Positions 26,329 through 35,129 of a DNA stretch of 64,000 bases are shown here, piece by piece. Source of the DNA: JAQVEM01 sp964603595. GTDB lineage: Bacteria > Actinomycetota > Humimicrobiia > Humimicrobiales > Humimicrobiaceae. The stretch lies in the NCBI GenBank assembly GCA_964603595.1, contig CAZRVN010000006.1, positions 1-64,000 on the forward strand. The letters run 5' to 3'. Each line of letters starts with the position of its first letter. The first letter of the stretch is position 1. The notes under the pieces were generated by a model. The model was not told the DNA's origin, did no database searches, and worked only from the letters and a program-made list of their open reading frames with translations. The position numbers were made by a program, and so were the translations under genes.

Positions 26329-26823
26329 TTATTTAAAATTTTTTTTATCAAAACTTTCAATTATATCATTCTCTATTTTCTCCGGAACCAGACCTCTTAT
26401 ACAGCCCTTAAACATGGCTACTTCTTTAACAGCACTTGAGCTAAGATACGCATACTTGGGATTTGTTACCATAAATACAGTCTCTACTTCAGGATTTAAT
26501 TTTTTATTTATCTGTGCCATCTGAAATTCATACTCAAAATCTGATATAGCCCTCAGCCCCTTTATTATAACCGTTGCATTTACTTTTTTAGCCAGTTCCA
26601 CAAGCAAACCGTTAAAGGTAATGACCTCTATATTTTCCAGATCATCCAGTGACCTCCTGACAAAGCCGACTCTTCTCTCTACAGAATAAAGCGGTTTTTT
26701 CTTCGGGCTTTCTGATATAGCTACTACTACTTTTGAAAAAATTTTTGAACATCTGCTAATTATATCCCAGTGACCTTTTGTCATCGGGTCATATGTTCCG
26801 GGGCATAATGCTATTCTTTCCAT
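26329..26823 (-). CDS. coaD: Phosphopantetheine adenylyltransferase
   Basis: Fourth step of coenzyme A synthesis: transfers AMP from ATP to 4'-phosphopantetheine. The 164-residue protein opens with ALCPGTYDPMTKGHWDII, which contains the nucleotidyltransferase (T/H)xGH signature, and has KGLRAISDFEYEFQMAQ near residues 89-105 and YLSSSAVKEVA near 124. It lies 24 nt after rsmD, the classic pair. Together with coaBC in this window it covers most of the late CoA pathway. Confidence 0.97.
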   Translation of the reverse strand: MERIALCPGTYDPMTKGHWDIISRCSKIFSKVVVAISESPKKKPLYSVERRVGFVRRSLDDLENIEVITFNGLLVELAKKVNATVIIKGLRAISDFEYEFQMAQINKKLNPEVETVFMVTNPKYAYLSSSAVKEVAMFKGCIRGLVPEKIENDIIESFDKKNFK

Positions 26824-26847
26824 AATTTAAATCCTTATATTTCCTTT

Positions 26848-27402
26848 TTAAAAAGGCGAAAGATAAAGTATTTTTTTATCTCCCAGACGCGACTTCTTTA
26901 TTAAAGTTAATTTCTTTATTTCTTCTTCAATAACTCTTTTAAAAAAGCACTCATATACTATTAAAGTATCACTTTTGATAGTCTTTTTCTCTGATATAAC
27001 GTCAAATATTTTCATCATTATATCACTTTTAATTTTATAAGGTGGGTCTATAAATATTACATCCCACTTTAAACCTTTATAAAACTTAAGAAACTTTAGA
27101 ACATCGCTTTTTATTATTTTATACTTTTCATCATTTATTTTTAACCCTTTGATATTATATTTTATTAATCTTACAGACTTAAAATTTCTGTCTACAAAAT
27201 ACACCACGCTACAGCCACGGCTTAATGACTCTATTCCCAGAGACCCTGTCCCAGCAAATAAATCAAGTATATTTGCCCCCTTTATCTTGCTGCCAATAAC
27301 ATTAAAAATACTTTCTTTTACACTATCAAGGGTCGGCCTGATTTTGTAATTTGAGGGAGGTTTCAATTTTTTACCTTTAAATTTACCTGAAATTATCCTG
27401 AT
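26848..27402 (-). CDS. rsmD: 16S rRNA (guanine-966-N2)-methyltransferase, non-canonical start
   Basis: SAM-dependent methyltransferase of 30S rRNA. From the first canonical start (TTG 27366) the frame gives 172 residues and lacks the conserved N-terminus. Reading upstream in the same frame, IRIISGKFKGKKLKPP is encoded, a clear match to the family start, directly preceded by an in-frame TGA at 27408-27406. The family Met position coincides with an ATC codon (27402-27400), with GGTGAT about 6 nt upstream. With that start the protein has 184 residues, the normal length. SAM-binding ILDLFAGTGSLG and catalytic FIDPPY are intact. It follows fakA by 22 nt. An ATC (or ATA/ATT) start or a sequence error is needed to explain the reading frame. 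Confidence 0.85.
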   Translation of the reverse strand: MRIISGKFKGKKLKPPSNYKIRPTLDSVKESIFNVIGSKIKGANILDLFAGTGSLGIESLSRGCSVVYFVDRNFKSVRLIKYNIKGLKINDEKYKIIKSDVLKFLKFYKGLKWDVIFIDPPYKIKSDIMMKIFDVISEKKTIKSDTLIVYECFFKRVIEEEIKKLTLIKKSRLGDKKILYLSPF

Positions 27403-27424
27403 AGTTCATCACCGTAAGGTACAG

Positions 27425-29179
27425 TTATTCTATTGAAAATATATAAGGATATAAAAGCTGCCCACCTTTATGTATCTCCATGTCTACTTTAGGAAAATGC
27501 TTTTCAATTCCTTTCTTTATCTCATCTGTATCCTCTTGCTTTGCATCTTTCCCGGTATAAAAGGTTATAACTTCCTCTTTTGAATCCGTAATATCTCTTA
27601 CGAGGTCAACCGTGGCATCTATAACATTATCTGAAACCACTCTAACCTTGCCATTGGACAGACCTATGTACTCACCCTTTTTTATTTCTCCCACCATAAG
27701 ATTTGCATCTCTTACCGCCAGGGTTATCTCTCCATCCTTTGTTTTTCCGGATGACTGTTCCATATTTCTTATATTCTCTTCAATGCCGGCACCAGGATTA
27801 TAACTTAGAATAGCAGATATTCCTGCCGGTATGCTTTTTGTCTGAACTACATATACATCTTTTCCCCTTACAACTTTCTTTGCCTGATTTGCAGTCAGTA
27901 TGATATTTTTATTATTCGGGAATATTATAACCTCAGAAGCATCCAGACTGTTTATAGCTTTTACTATTTCATATGTCGAAGGATTCATACTCTGGCCCCC
28001 GCTCACAACAACATCAGCACCAATGCTCTTAAATATTTCCTCCAGGCCATCTCCACTGGATATCGTCATTAAAGCTCTAATTGAATCTATTTTTCCTTCC
28101 GGTAATTCTTCTCCTTCAACTAATTCCTTTCTCTGGTCTTTCATATTATTTATTTTAATATCATGAAGAGTTCCCTCTCTTGATGCCCTGCCTAAAACTT
28201 TATGAGGATAATTTGTATGAACATGTATTTTAACCAGATTTTCATTTCCAACTACCACAGCACTATCACCAAGGCTCTCCATTCTTTCCCTGAGTCTCGC
28301 TACGTCTATCCTGCTTCCCTTTACCATAAGCTCCGTACAATAAGTATATTTTATCTCGTAGGTGCGCCTCACATTTTTTAAATTTTCTTTTTCGTCATGA
28401 AGTATATATTCCTGACTTTCTCCAGGAATATCTTTTTCTGTTTTTTTATTTCTACTATCCTTGTTTTCCCCGCTGTTTTTTCCTGATAATATACCAACCT
28501 TTTGAGGCTCTCCAATTTTCACCTCTAATTGTTTATCCATATTACCAATTCCTTTCAGGGCTTTCTTTACCCCAATCAATATATCCAGAATACCCTGTGC
28601 TCCTGCATCTACTACATCTGCCTTCTTTAATACAGGCAGGAGGAAAGTTGTCCGTTCGACAGATTTCTCAGTTTCAAAAATAACCTCATCCAAAAAATCT
28701 ATCATTTTTATCTTTTTATTATTACTGGACAGATTTCTAACAAATTCACATATATCTTTCATGGTAGTAAGCATAGTTCCCTCTGTTGGGTCCTGCACAG
28801 AGCTGTATGCAAGATCTCTTGATGAGACCAGAGCTTCTCTTATTACATCCAGATCAAAACGGTTACCATTTATTATTTCATCAAAAAAACCTTTGAGTAT
28901 CTGTGATAATATTACACCCGAATTACCTCTGGATCCCATTAGCGCGCCAAATGAAGCCTTACTCAGTACATTTTTTAAAGAAAAATCCTTTACTTGCGAG
29001 AGCTCTTTTTTAATAGATTTTAAAGTTAGCAGCATATTGGTACCTGTATCTCCATCCGGAACAGGAAACACATTCAAATCATTAATCTTTTTTTCGTTTG
29101 CCTCAAAATTTTCCAGTACAGCATCAACTATTTTTTCCAGATTCTCTTTGTTTACTTCATTAGTAATATTACCACTCAT
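27425..29179 (-). CDS. fakA: Fatty acid kinase A-like (DAK2/YloV) protein
   Basis: ATP-binding subunit of fatty acid kinase, which with a DegV/FakB partner phosphorylates exogenous fatty acids. An N-terminal DhaL/DAK2 domain (residues 1-200) has the signature NVFPVPDGDTGTNM with the Mg-ATP-binding Asp residues and GSRGNSGVILSQI. A middle region with Lys/Glu-rich linker (about 230-270) leads to the C-terminal DegV-like FakA domain. I prefer the ATG at 29179 (584 residues), because AGGTG lies suitably upstream; the GTG at 29188 lies within that site. RecG, which often follows in other genomes, is absent; rsmD follows directly. Confidence 0.9.
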   Translation of the reverse strand: MSGNITNEVNKENLEKIVDAVLENFEANEKKINDLNVFPVPDGDTGTNMLLTLKSIKKELSQVKDFSLKNVLSKASFGALMGSRGNSGVILSQILKGFFDEIINGNRFDLDVIREALVSSRDLAYSSVQDPTEGTMLTTMKDICEFVRNLSSNNKKIKMIDFLDEVIFETEKSVERTTFLLPVLKKADVVDAGAQGILDILIGVKKALKGIGNMDKQLEVKIGEPQKVGILSGKNSGENKDSRNKKTEKDIPGESQEYILHDEKENLKNVRRTYEIKYTYCTELMVKGSRIDVARLRERMESLGDSAVVVGNENLVKIHVHTNYPHKVLGRASREGTLHDIKINNMKDQRKELVEGEELPEGKIDSIRALMTISSGDGLEEIFKSIGADVVVSGGQSMNPSTYEIVKAINSLDASEVIIFPNNKNIILTANQAKKVVRGKDVYVVQTKSIPAGISAILSYNPGAGIEENIRNMEQSSGKTKDGEITLAVRDANLMVGEIKKGEYIGLSNGKVRVVSDNVIDATVDLVRDITDSKEEVITFYTGKDAKQEDTDEIKKGIEKHFPKVDMEIHKGGQLLYPYIFSIE

Positions 29180-29510
29180 CTTTAACACCTAGTTTATAAC
29201 TTAATTTCAGGTTAAATTTGACCATGCCATTATTATCCATCGTTATATTATACCAGAATTTTTCTTATTTTATCCCAGAAAAATAATTTTTCTTACTTCA
29301 TATTTTTTATACTCTTTAAGACTAAAATTTTTTAAATTGTTTCCTTTTAAATGTCCAGGTTTTAATTATCTATTTATTATTTAACTTGAAAAGTCCTTAA
29401 TAAAATGCTAATATTCCTTCCTGTTTAATTAATACCTAACCCACATAAATTACCTATCGGGGTTATAGATAATAAAAAATATAATTTTTTAGGGAATTTC
29501 AGGAGAAACA
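29180..29510. other. Divergent intergenic region between fakA and rpmB
   Basis: This 331-nt AT-rich region separates two divergent genes. It holds the extended -10 for fakA (29247-29255) and a TATAAT at 29480-29485 upstream of rpmB without a good -35. I see no RNA gene, strong hairpin or repeat in it. Confidence 0.6.
29247..29255 (-). promoter_or_regulatory. Extended -10 promoter of fakA operon
   Basis: TGGTATAAT on the minus strand (29255-29247) is a perfect extended -10 (TGnTATAAT). No good -35 stands 17 bp upstream, which is typical of extended -10 promoters. Start near 29240, with a leader of about 60 nt to the fakA ATG. Confidence 0.5.
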
Positions 29511-29702
29511 ATGTCAAGAAAATGTAAGATTTGCGGTAAAGGGACGACTTTCGGAAACAATGTAAGCCATTCAAATAAAAAAACCAGAAGAACTTTTAAA
29601 CCCAATATACAAAAGGTAAAAGTTGAATACATGGGAAAGATAAGAACTATAAATATCTGTACAAGTTGCCTGAAGTCAGGGAAGGTTAAAAAGGTAGTCT
29701 AA
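29511..29702 (+). CDS. rpmB: 50S ribosomal protein L28
   Basis: A 63-residue ribosomal protein and the only plus-strand gene in the first 52 kb. CKICGKGTTFGNNVSHSN at the start and CTSCLKSGKVKKV at the end place two CxxC pairs, indicating the zinc-binding form. AGGAG lies 5 nt upstream of the ATG. It is encoded opposite fakA, a common arrangement, as L28 divergence from the fakA (yloV) operon is seen in many Gram-positives. Confidence 0.96.
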   Translation: MSRKCKICGKGTTFGNNVSHSNKKTRRTFKPNIQKVKVEYMGKIRTINICTSCLKSGKVKKVV

Positions 29703-29766
29703 AACTCTTCTTTTAAAAATCGCCGTAATATTTTTAATTTTATCATAGCTTATCTGATTATTTAGT

Positions 29767-31341
29767 TTAACCTCTTTTATTTGCTTTCCTTTTTTCCATG
29801 CAGCACACAAAGCCAGCTTCACTTGTAAAATAATAAGGCATTATTTCAAAACATCCTCCCGGGTAATTGCTGCCAGAGCTATTATTTAAATTTAAAATTG
29901 ATGCCATCTTATCAAGAAAATCAATTTTTTTAGGAATATATTTCCCTTTGAATTCCTTTAAAAATTTTTCTATCATCTGTTGATTTTCCACAGGTGATAG
30001 GGTGCAGGTATAAAAAACGAGCCTGCCACCAACTTTAAGGTAACGGTCACAATTAACCATTATCCTGTAAGACATACCGGAAAGCCGCTTAACATCCTCT
30101 ATTGTCTTATTGTATTTTGCATCCGGATTTTTAGAAATAGTTCCAAAAGCACTGCAGGGAGCATCGATTAAAATACTGTCAAAATATTCTCTATAAATAT
30201 CAGGTCTTATTCTATTCATTCTGCTGGCATCATCTTCAATACTAATGCTCCCTGAAAGAAAATATGGCTTGGTAGCATCTGCCTCAACAACTTTTATATT
30301 ACTTTTTCCAATTCTTGCCATATTATCACGCAATACTTTAAGTCTCTCTCCGTTGATATCTACAGATATTAATTCTCCTTTATTTTCTAATATTTCAGCT
30401 ATGTAAGAAGTCTTCCCGCCGGGAGCAGCACAAATATCAAGTATCTTATCCCCTTTACGGGGTTCAAGGAAATGCTTTACCGCCAATTGAGAAGACAGGT
30501 CCTGAACTGTAACCAGGCCTTTTTTATAAATTTCAGTTTCTGAAATATCCTGAACGCTGTAAACTCCTACAGTATCATCCAACATTTCTTCCAAAAATTT
30601 TAGATTTTCATATTTATCATATTTTTCTCTGAATTTATTAACATCAATAACTTTATAATCATGACCTCCTCCAACATCAAGACTGCTGAAATTTCCATAA
30701 ACCGGCTTTAAATCAAATTCCCTGGCCAGGTCTTCTAAACTAATTTTACCCCTGTTAAATCTTAAATAATAAAGTGGATTCTTATTCAAAGACTTTAATA
30801 TTAAAATTGTTTTTTCTTTTCCATACCATTTAAGCCAGTACTCTACCAGCCAGCAGGGATACGAATATTTCGTTCTAACTCTTGTAGTCTCATCTCCCGC
30901 CTCTTTAATCTTTTCTTCTAAAATCAGGTTTAAATCCGGCACCGAACTTATCTTACGCAATATTGCATTTACAAACTTTGAAGAGGGCAGGTTAGCATTT
31001 TTCTTGGCTAGCTTAACACTTTCATTAAGCGTTGAATAATCAGGGACTCTGTCCATATACATTAATTGATAAATCCCCATCCGTAGAATATTTAGCACTA
31101 TAAAATCTATACTCTTTATTTCTTTATCTGAGAATAAAGAAATAATGAAATCAATTTTTATATAATACCTTACTGTCCCTTTTGCAATATTAAATATAAA
31201 ACGCCTATCAAGTTCCGAAAATTTATAATCCCGGAAATATTTATTTATTATATCCTTTAAGGATTTTGTTTTTTTAAAATACTGATTTAAAATAAGAAGA
31301 GTAACTTCACGTGGGTTGATTCTATCTCTTTTATCATTCAA
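29767..31341 (-). CDS. rsmB: 16S rRNA (cytosine-967-C5)-methyltransferase RsmB
   Basis: Methylates C967 in 16S rRNA. The protein has an N-terminal NusB-like domain (about residues 1-135) and a C-terminal Rossmann methyltransferase domain with ICAAPGGKTSYIAE, ILIDAPCSAFG (motif IV Cys) and VFYTCTLSPVENQQ (motif VI Cys, nucleophile), all intact. I place the start at the TTG at 31341 (524 residues), overlapping the fmt stop by 8 nt, with GGTGAG upstream inside fmt. An ATG at 31371 would add 10 residues but has no Shine-Dalgarno. Order def-fmt-rsmB is the usual one. Confidence 0.93.
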   Translation of the reverse strand: MNDKRDRINPREVTLLILNQYFKKTKSLKDIINKYFRDYKFSELDRRFIFNIAKGTVRYYIKIDFIISLFSDKEIKSIDFIVLNILRMGIYQLMYMDRVPDYSTLNESVKLAKKNANLPSSKFVNAILRKISSVPDLNLILEEKIKEAGDETTRVRTKYSYPCWLVEYWLKWYGKEKTILILKSLNKNPLYYLRFNRGKISLEDLAREFDLKPVYGNFSSLDVGGGHDYKVIDVNKFREKYDKYENLKFLEEMLDDTVGVYSVQDISETEIYKKGLVTVQDLSSQLAVKHFLEPRKGDKILDICAAPGGKTSYIAEILENKGELISVDINGERLKVLRDNMARIGKSNIKVVEADATKPYFLSGSISIEDDASRMNRIRPDIYREYFDSILIDAPCSAFGTISKNPDAKYNKTIEDVKRLSGMSYRIMVNCDRYLKVGGRLVFYTCTLSPVENQQMIEKFLKEFKGKYIPKKIDFLDKMASILNLNNSSGSNYPGGCFEIMPYYFTSEAGFVCCMEKRKANKRG

Positions 31342-32305
31342 AACTCTCACCAGCCATGAGCCGATACCCATTAATAAAATCCCTTGCAGTCATTGTTCCT
31401 CTGCCCTGGGGCTTTAAAAGCTCAATTTTTATTATTTCATTTTCATTACATTTAACCACTATACCCAAATTTTTATCGGCTTTAACAATAGAGCCATTTT
31501 TAAATGTTTTTTTATCAACCCTTAATTCAGAAAAATATTCATCTCTTTTAAATTCATCCAGCATACTTGCTTTAAATATTTTAATCCTCAGACTCTTCCA
31601 TAAGCAATAAGCTCCTGGTTTTGAACTTAAAGCCCTGATTTTATTATTTATTTTTTCAGCACTATCCTCCCAGTTAATTTTTAAATCTTCGTTTTTAATC
31701 TTATGGGTATAAGTTACATTTTCCGCTTCCTGGGGATAGGGACTAATTCTGCCACTTTCCAGCAAATCCAGTACTGTTAAAAGGACAGGACTGCCGAACT
31801 TTACCACTTTCTGCTCATATCTATCTCGGTTTTCATCTTCTTCAACCCTGAATTTTACCTGAGCATATATTTCACCTCCATCAACTTCAGGTGTAACCTT
31901 TATGATGCTTACACCACCTGACCTGTCACCATTTAATAGCGTGCTAATTATTGGAGTGGGACCTCTATATCTGGGTAAAAGCGAGGGGTGTACATTAAGC
32001 CACTCAGCACCGTTCAACTGTAATAACTCTCCAGGTATTATTTTCCCAAAAGATACCACAACCGCTGCATCAAACTCTGATTTTTTAAAGTCATTATAAA
32101 AAATATTATCAAACTCTTTGACCTGTATAAAATTAATTCCTAATTCTTTAGTTTTACTCTTCACTACATTAGGAATAATCTTTCTTCCTCTACCTGCCTG
32201 CTTATCAGTTTTAGTAACCACAAGAGTTACTTTATGCCCTGATTTATATAATTCCTCAAGAAAAGGAACTGAAATCTCCGAGGAACCCAAAAAAATAATT
32301 TTCAA
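31334..32305 (-). CDS. fmt: Methionyl-tRNA formyltransferase
   Basis: Formylates initiator Met-tRNA using 10-formyl-tetrahydrofolate. The 323-residue protein has IIFLGSSEISVPFLEEL at the N-terminus, the folate/catalytic segment NVHPSLLPRYRGPTPI near residue 108 and VTPEVDGGEIY near 138, and a C-terminal OB-like tRNA-binding domain (about 207-320). It is 19 nt after def, the standard functional pair of formylation and deformylation. Confidence 0.96.
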   Translation of the reverse strand: MKIIFLGSSEISVPFLEELYKSGHKVTLVVTKTDKQAGRGRKIIPNVVKSKTKELGINFIQVKEFDNIFYNDFKKSEFDAAVVVSFGKIIPGELLQLNGAEWLNVHPSLLPRYRGPTPIISTLLNGDRSGGVSIIKVTPEVDGGEIYAQVKFRVEEDENRDRYEQKVVKFGSPVLLTVLDLLESGRISPYPQEAENVTYTHKIKNEDLKINWEDSAEKINNKIRALSSKPGAYCLWKSLRIKIFKASMLDEFKRDEYFSELRVDKKTFKNGSIVKADKNLGIVVKCNENEIIKIELLKPQGRGTMTARDFINGYRLMAGESFE

Positions 32306-32324
32306 CTTAAATCTCCTTATTAGC

Positions 32325-32822
32325 CTAAATTCCCAATTTTATTTTATTAACCTTAGACAGAAGCTCTTTTCTTGATTTGCTGTCAAGATGATCAATATAT
32401 AATATCCCATTTAAGTGGTCAATTTCATGCTGGAATACTCTTGCCAGTAAATCTTCTGCATTTATTACAACATCCCTGCCTTTTAAATCTTTTGCTTTCA
32501 CTTCGACTTTTTTATATCTTTTAACACTGTAATCCCTTATTGAATAAATACTCAGGCACCCTTCAATTAAACCTTCCATCTCCTTATCCAGAACTTTTAA
32601 CTCCGGATTTATAAATGCTTTCATACCATCACCGGTATCAACTATAATCACCTTTCTTGTCACCCCTATCTGTGGGGCAGCCAGACCTACTCCGCCTTCT
32701 TCCTTTGCAGTATCAATCATATCATTAACCAGAGTTATGATTTTATCATCTATCTTCTCCACATCTTTACTCTTCTCCCTCAAAACAGGGTCACCAATCT
32801 TTCTTATTTTTTTTATAGCCAT
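32325..32822 (-). CDS. def: Peptide deformylase
   Basis: Metalloprotease that removes the formyl group from new proteins. The 165-residue protein has all three motifs: GVGLAAPQIG near residues 44-53, EGCLSI near 87-92 (metal Cys) and HEIDHLNG near 131-138 (two metal His and catalytic Glu). It follows priA by 28 nt. Confidence 0.97.
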   Translation of the reverse strand: MAIKKIRKIGDPVLREKSKDVEKIDDKIITLVNDMIDTAKEEGGVGLAAPQIGVTRKVIIVDTGDGMKAFINPELKVLDKEMEGLIEGCLSIYSIRDYSVKRYKKVEVKAKDLKGRDVVINAEDLLARVFQHEIDHLNGILYIDHLDSKSRKELLSKVNKIKLGI

Positions 32823-32850
32823 TAATTAATCTCTCCCCTTCCAGATTAAT

Positions 32851-35124
32851 TTATAAAATCCATACTGGATTTATATCAACTATTATCTTATTTTCATTGA
32901 ATTTTTTAAACCTTTTTAATATTTCAGCAATCCCATCACTTAAATTATTCAAATCTTTAGCTTTTATCATTATATGCCACCGGTAAAATAGATTTATTTT
33001 ATAGAACGGTGCGGGTGCCGGTCCCAGAATATAGCTCCCCTTCTTAACAACCCCATACAGTCTCGGAGCAAGCTCTTTTATATCTTTTTTTACTCTTGCC
33101 TCATTCTTTCCTGAAATTATTATATTTATCAAATCGGAAAATGGTGGATAACTGAGTTCCTTCCTATTCTCCAGTTCCTGTTTATAAAATGATTCATAAT
33201 CATTTCGCAATATGCTCTTCATTACCATGCTTTCAGGGTTATAAGTCTGAATTATGACTTTTCCCTTTTTTCTCATCCTCCCTGCTCTACCGGATACCTG
33301 GGTAATAAGCTGATAAACTCTCTCATTCATATGATAATCAGGAAGACCAAGCATGCTATCACTGTTAATAATCCCAACAAGAGTTACATCTCCTATATCC
33401 AGCCCCTTGGCTATCATCTGGGTGCCTATAAGAATGGAACCTCCGGGAGAAATAAATTTTTTAAGTATTTCCTGATGCGACTTCTTTTTTACAGTTGCAT
33501 CCGAATCCATCCTGAGCACAGGCACGTCTTTAAATCTTGCTTCGAGTTTTGATTGCACTTTCTGTATTCCGGTTCCATATAGAACCATACTGCTTGAACC
33601 GCATACATCACATTTACCTGTATAATTTGTTTCCCTGCCGCAATGATGGCACACAAGCTTTCTTGTATCTCTATGGTAATTATAGGGAAGGTCACATGCA
33701 GGACATTTTGGCACGTTCCCGCACTTACTGCATATAACGAAATTGCTATATCCTCTCCTGTTTAAAAAAATAATTACTTTATTGTTTTTGTCCAGTTCAC
33801 TTTTTACTTCAGTAAATAATTCCCTGGTAATATTTATATCTTCTTTCCTGTGGTCTATCTTTTTTAAATCAATTACCCTCATCTCCAGAGGACTGCTGCT
33901 CTGTGCCTTTATGGGAATCTTAACAAGAGTAAAATTTTTTTCATTTTCAGCTCTGTATCTTGTAACTATACTGGGTGTGGCACTACCCAGAACAATAGGA
34001 ATATCCAACAACTCTCCCATTTTCATAGCTACTTCCCTAGTATTATACCTGACTCCTGTCCCCCCCTTGTATGATGAGTCATGCTCTTCATCAATTATTA
34101 TTATCCCCAGATTATTTAGTGGAGTAAAAATAGAAGACCTTGTCCCTATTATTATGTTAAATCTATCGCCCCATATATCCATCCATCTCTCATACCTTTC
34201 TGCCACATTCATATTGGAATGATAAACACCAACTTCATCACCAAACTCTGATTCAAATCTTGAAAATAATTGTGGTATTAAAGATATCTCGGGAGTAAGG
34301 ACCAACGCCCTTCTATTATTTTTCAGAACCTTCCTGCAGGCAGCTATATAAATATCTGTTTTTCCGCTACCTGTAACGCCTTCAATTAAAATTTTATGAA
34401 AAACACCTTTATCTAAAGAATTCTCAATGGACAATAAGGCATTTTTTTGGTAGGAATTTAAAGTAATTCTTTTTTTACCTGTATCTCTCTTAAATTCATA
34501 TTCATATCTAAAATCTCTTTTCTGTCTCTTCTTTACAACAGAAATTATTCTCCTATCAACAAGAAATCCAATATTTGCATAGCTGGACCGGGTATCTTTT
34601 ATTAACTTTTCTTTTATAACCTCTCTATGTCGTGCCAGATAATCAACTACTTTCTTTTTTGAATAATTCCTTTCCCAATTTATTTTATCCCTGCACTCAT
34701 TGTATTTATCCACGTTTAAAGATAAATAATCTTTAAACTTAAGTTTAACCCCACCGCTTATGTCAGTTTTTTTACCCTTTTCTCCGGGAGGGATAAAAAA
34801 TTTAGCAGCACTTCCGAATGGCTGAATATAGTATCGGCTTATCCATTTTATGAGTTCTAGCTTTTTTGAGTCAAAAATAGGTTTTTTATTTACTATTTTT
34901 TCTATATCTTTTATTTCTCCGCTATGCAATTCTGATTTATTCTTGGTTTTTATTACATAACCAGTCTCAAACCTGTTTTTAAATGGAACCCTAACAATCA
35001 CACCGGTAGAGATTCCATATGATAAATATGGGGGTATGCGGTAGTCAAAAGGATGATTAATATTAAGAGCTTTTATATCAATATAAATCTCTGCATATTT
35101 ATTATTTATATCCATTTGAACCAA
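32851..35124 (-). CDS. priA: Primosomal replication-restart helicase PriA
   Basis: 3'-5' helicase that reloads the replisome at collapsed forks. The 757-residue protein has the N-terminal 3'-BD domain, Walker A VTGSGKTDIY near residue 254, IIIIDEEHDSSYK near 345 (DEEH box), GSATPS, and an intact zinc region with eight cysteines (CSKCGNVPKCPACD and CHHCG...CDVCG) near 465-510. The helicase C-terminal motif QVSGRAGRMRKKG follows. This is a complete helicase, unlike the helicase-dead PriA of many high-GC Actinobacteria. Confidence 0.96.
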   Translation of the reverse strand: MVQMDINNKYAEIYIDIKALNINHPFDYRIPPYLSYGISTGVIVRVPFKNRFETGYVIKTKNKSELHSGEIKDIEKIVNKKPIFDSKKLELIKWISRYYIQPFGSAAKFFIPPGEKGKKTDISGGVKLKFKDYLSLNVDKYNECRDKINWERNYSKKKVVDYLARHREVIKEKLIKDTRSSYANIGFLVDRRIISVVKKRQKRDFRYEYEFKRDTGKKRITLNSYQKNALLSIENSLDKGVFHKILIEGVTGSGKTDIYIAACRKVLKNNRRALVLTPEISLIPQLFSRFESEFGDEVGVYHSNMNVAERYERWMDIWGDRFNIIIGTRSSIFTPLNNLGIIIIDEEHDSSYKGGTGVRYNTREVAMKMGELLDIPIVLGSATPSIVTRYRAENEKNFTLVKIPIKAQSSSPLEMRVIDLKKIDHRKEDINITRELFTEVKSELDKNNKVIIFLNRRGYSNFVICSKCGNVPKCPACDLPYNYHRDTRKLVCHHCGRETNYTGKCDVCGSSSMVLYGTGIQKVQSKLEARFKDVPVLRMDSDATVKKKSHQEILKKFISPGGSILIGTQMIAKGLDIGDVTLVGIINSDSMLGLPDYHMNERVYQLITQVSGRAGRMRKKGKVIIQTYNPESMVMKSILRNDYESFYKQELENRKELSYPPFSDLINIIISGKNEARVKKDIKELAPRLYGVVKKGSYILGPAPAPFYKINLFYRWHIMIKAKDLNNLSDGIAEILKRFKKFNENKIIVDINPVWIL

Positions 35125-35129
35125 TGCAT

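Noticed and set aside
33743..34222. A 159-residue plus-strand frame opposite priA
   Set aside because: Antisense shadow of the PriA helicase region; composition and lack of ribosome-binding site argue against a gene.
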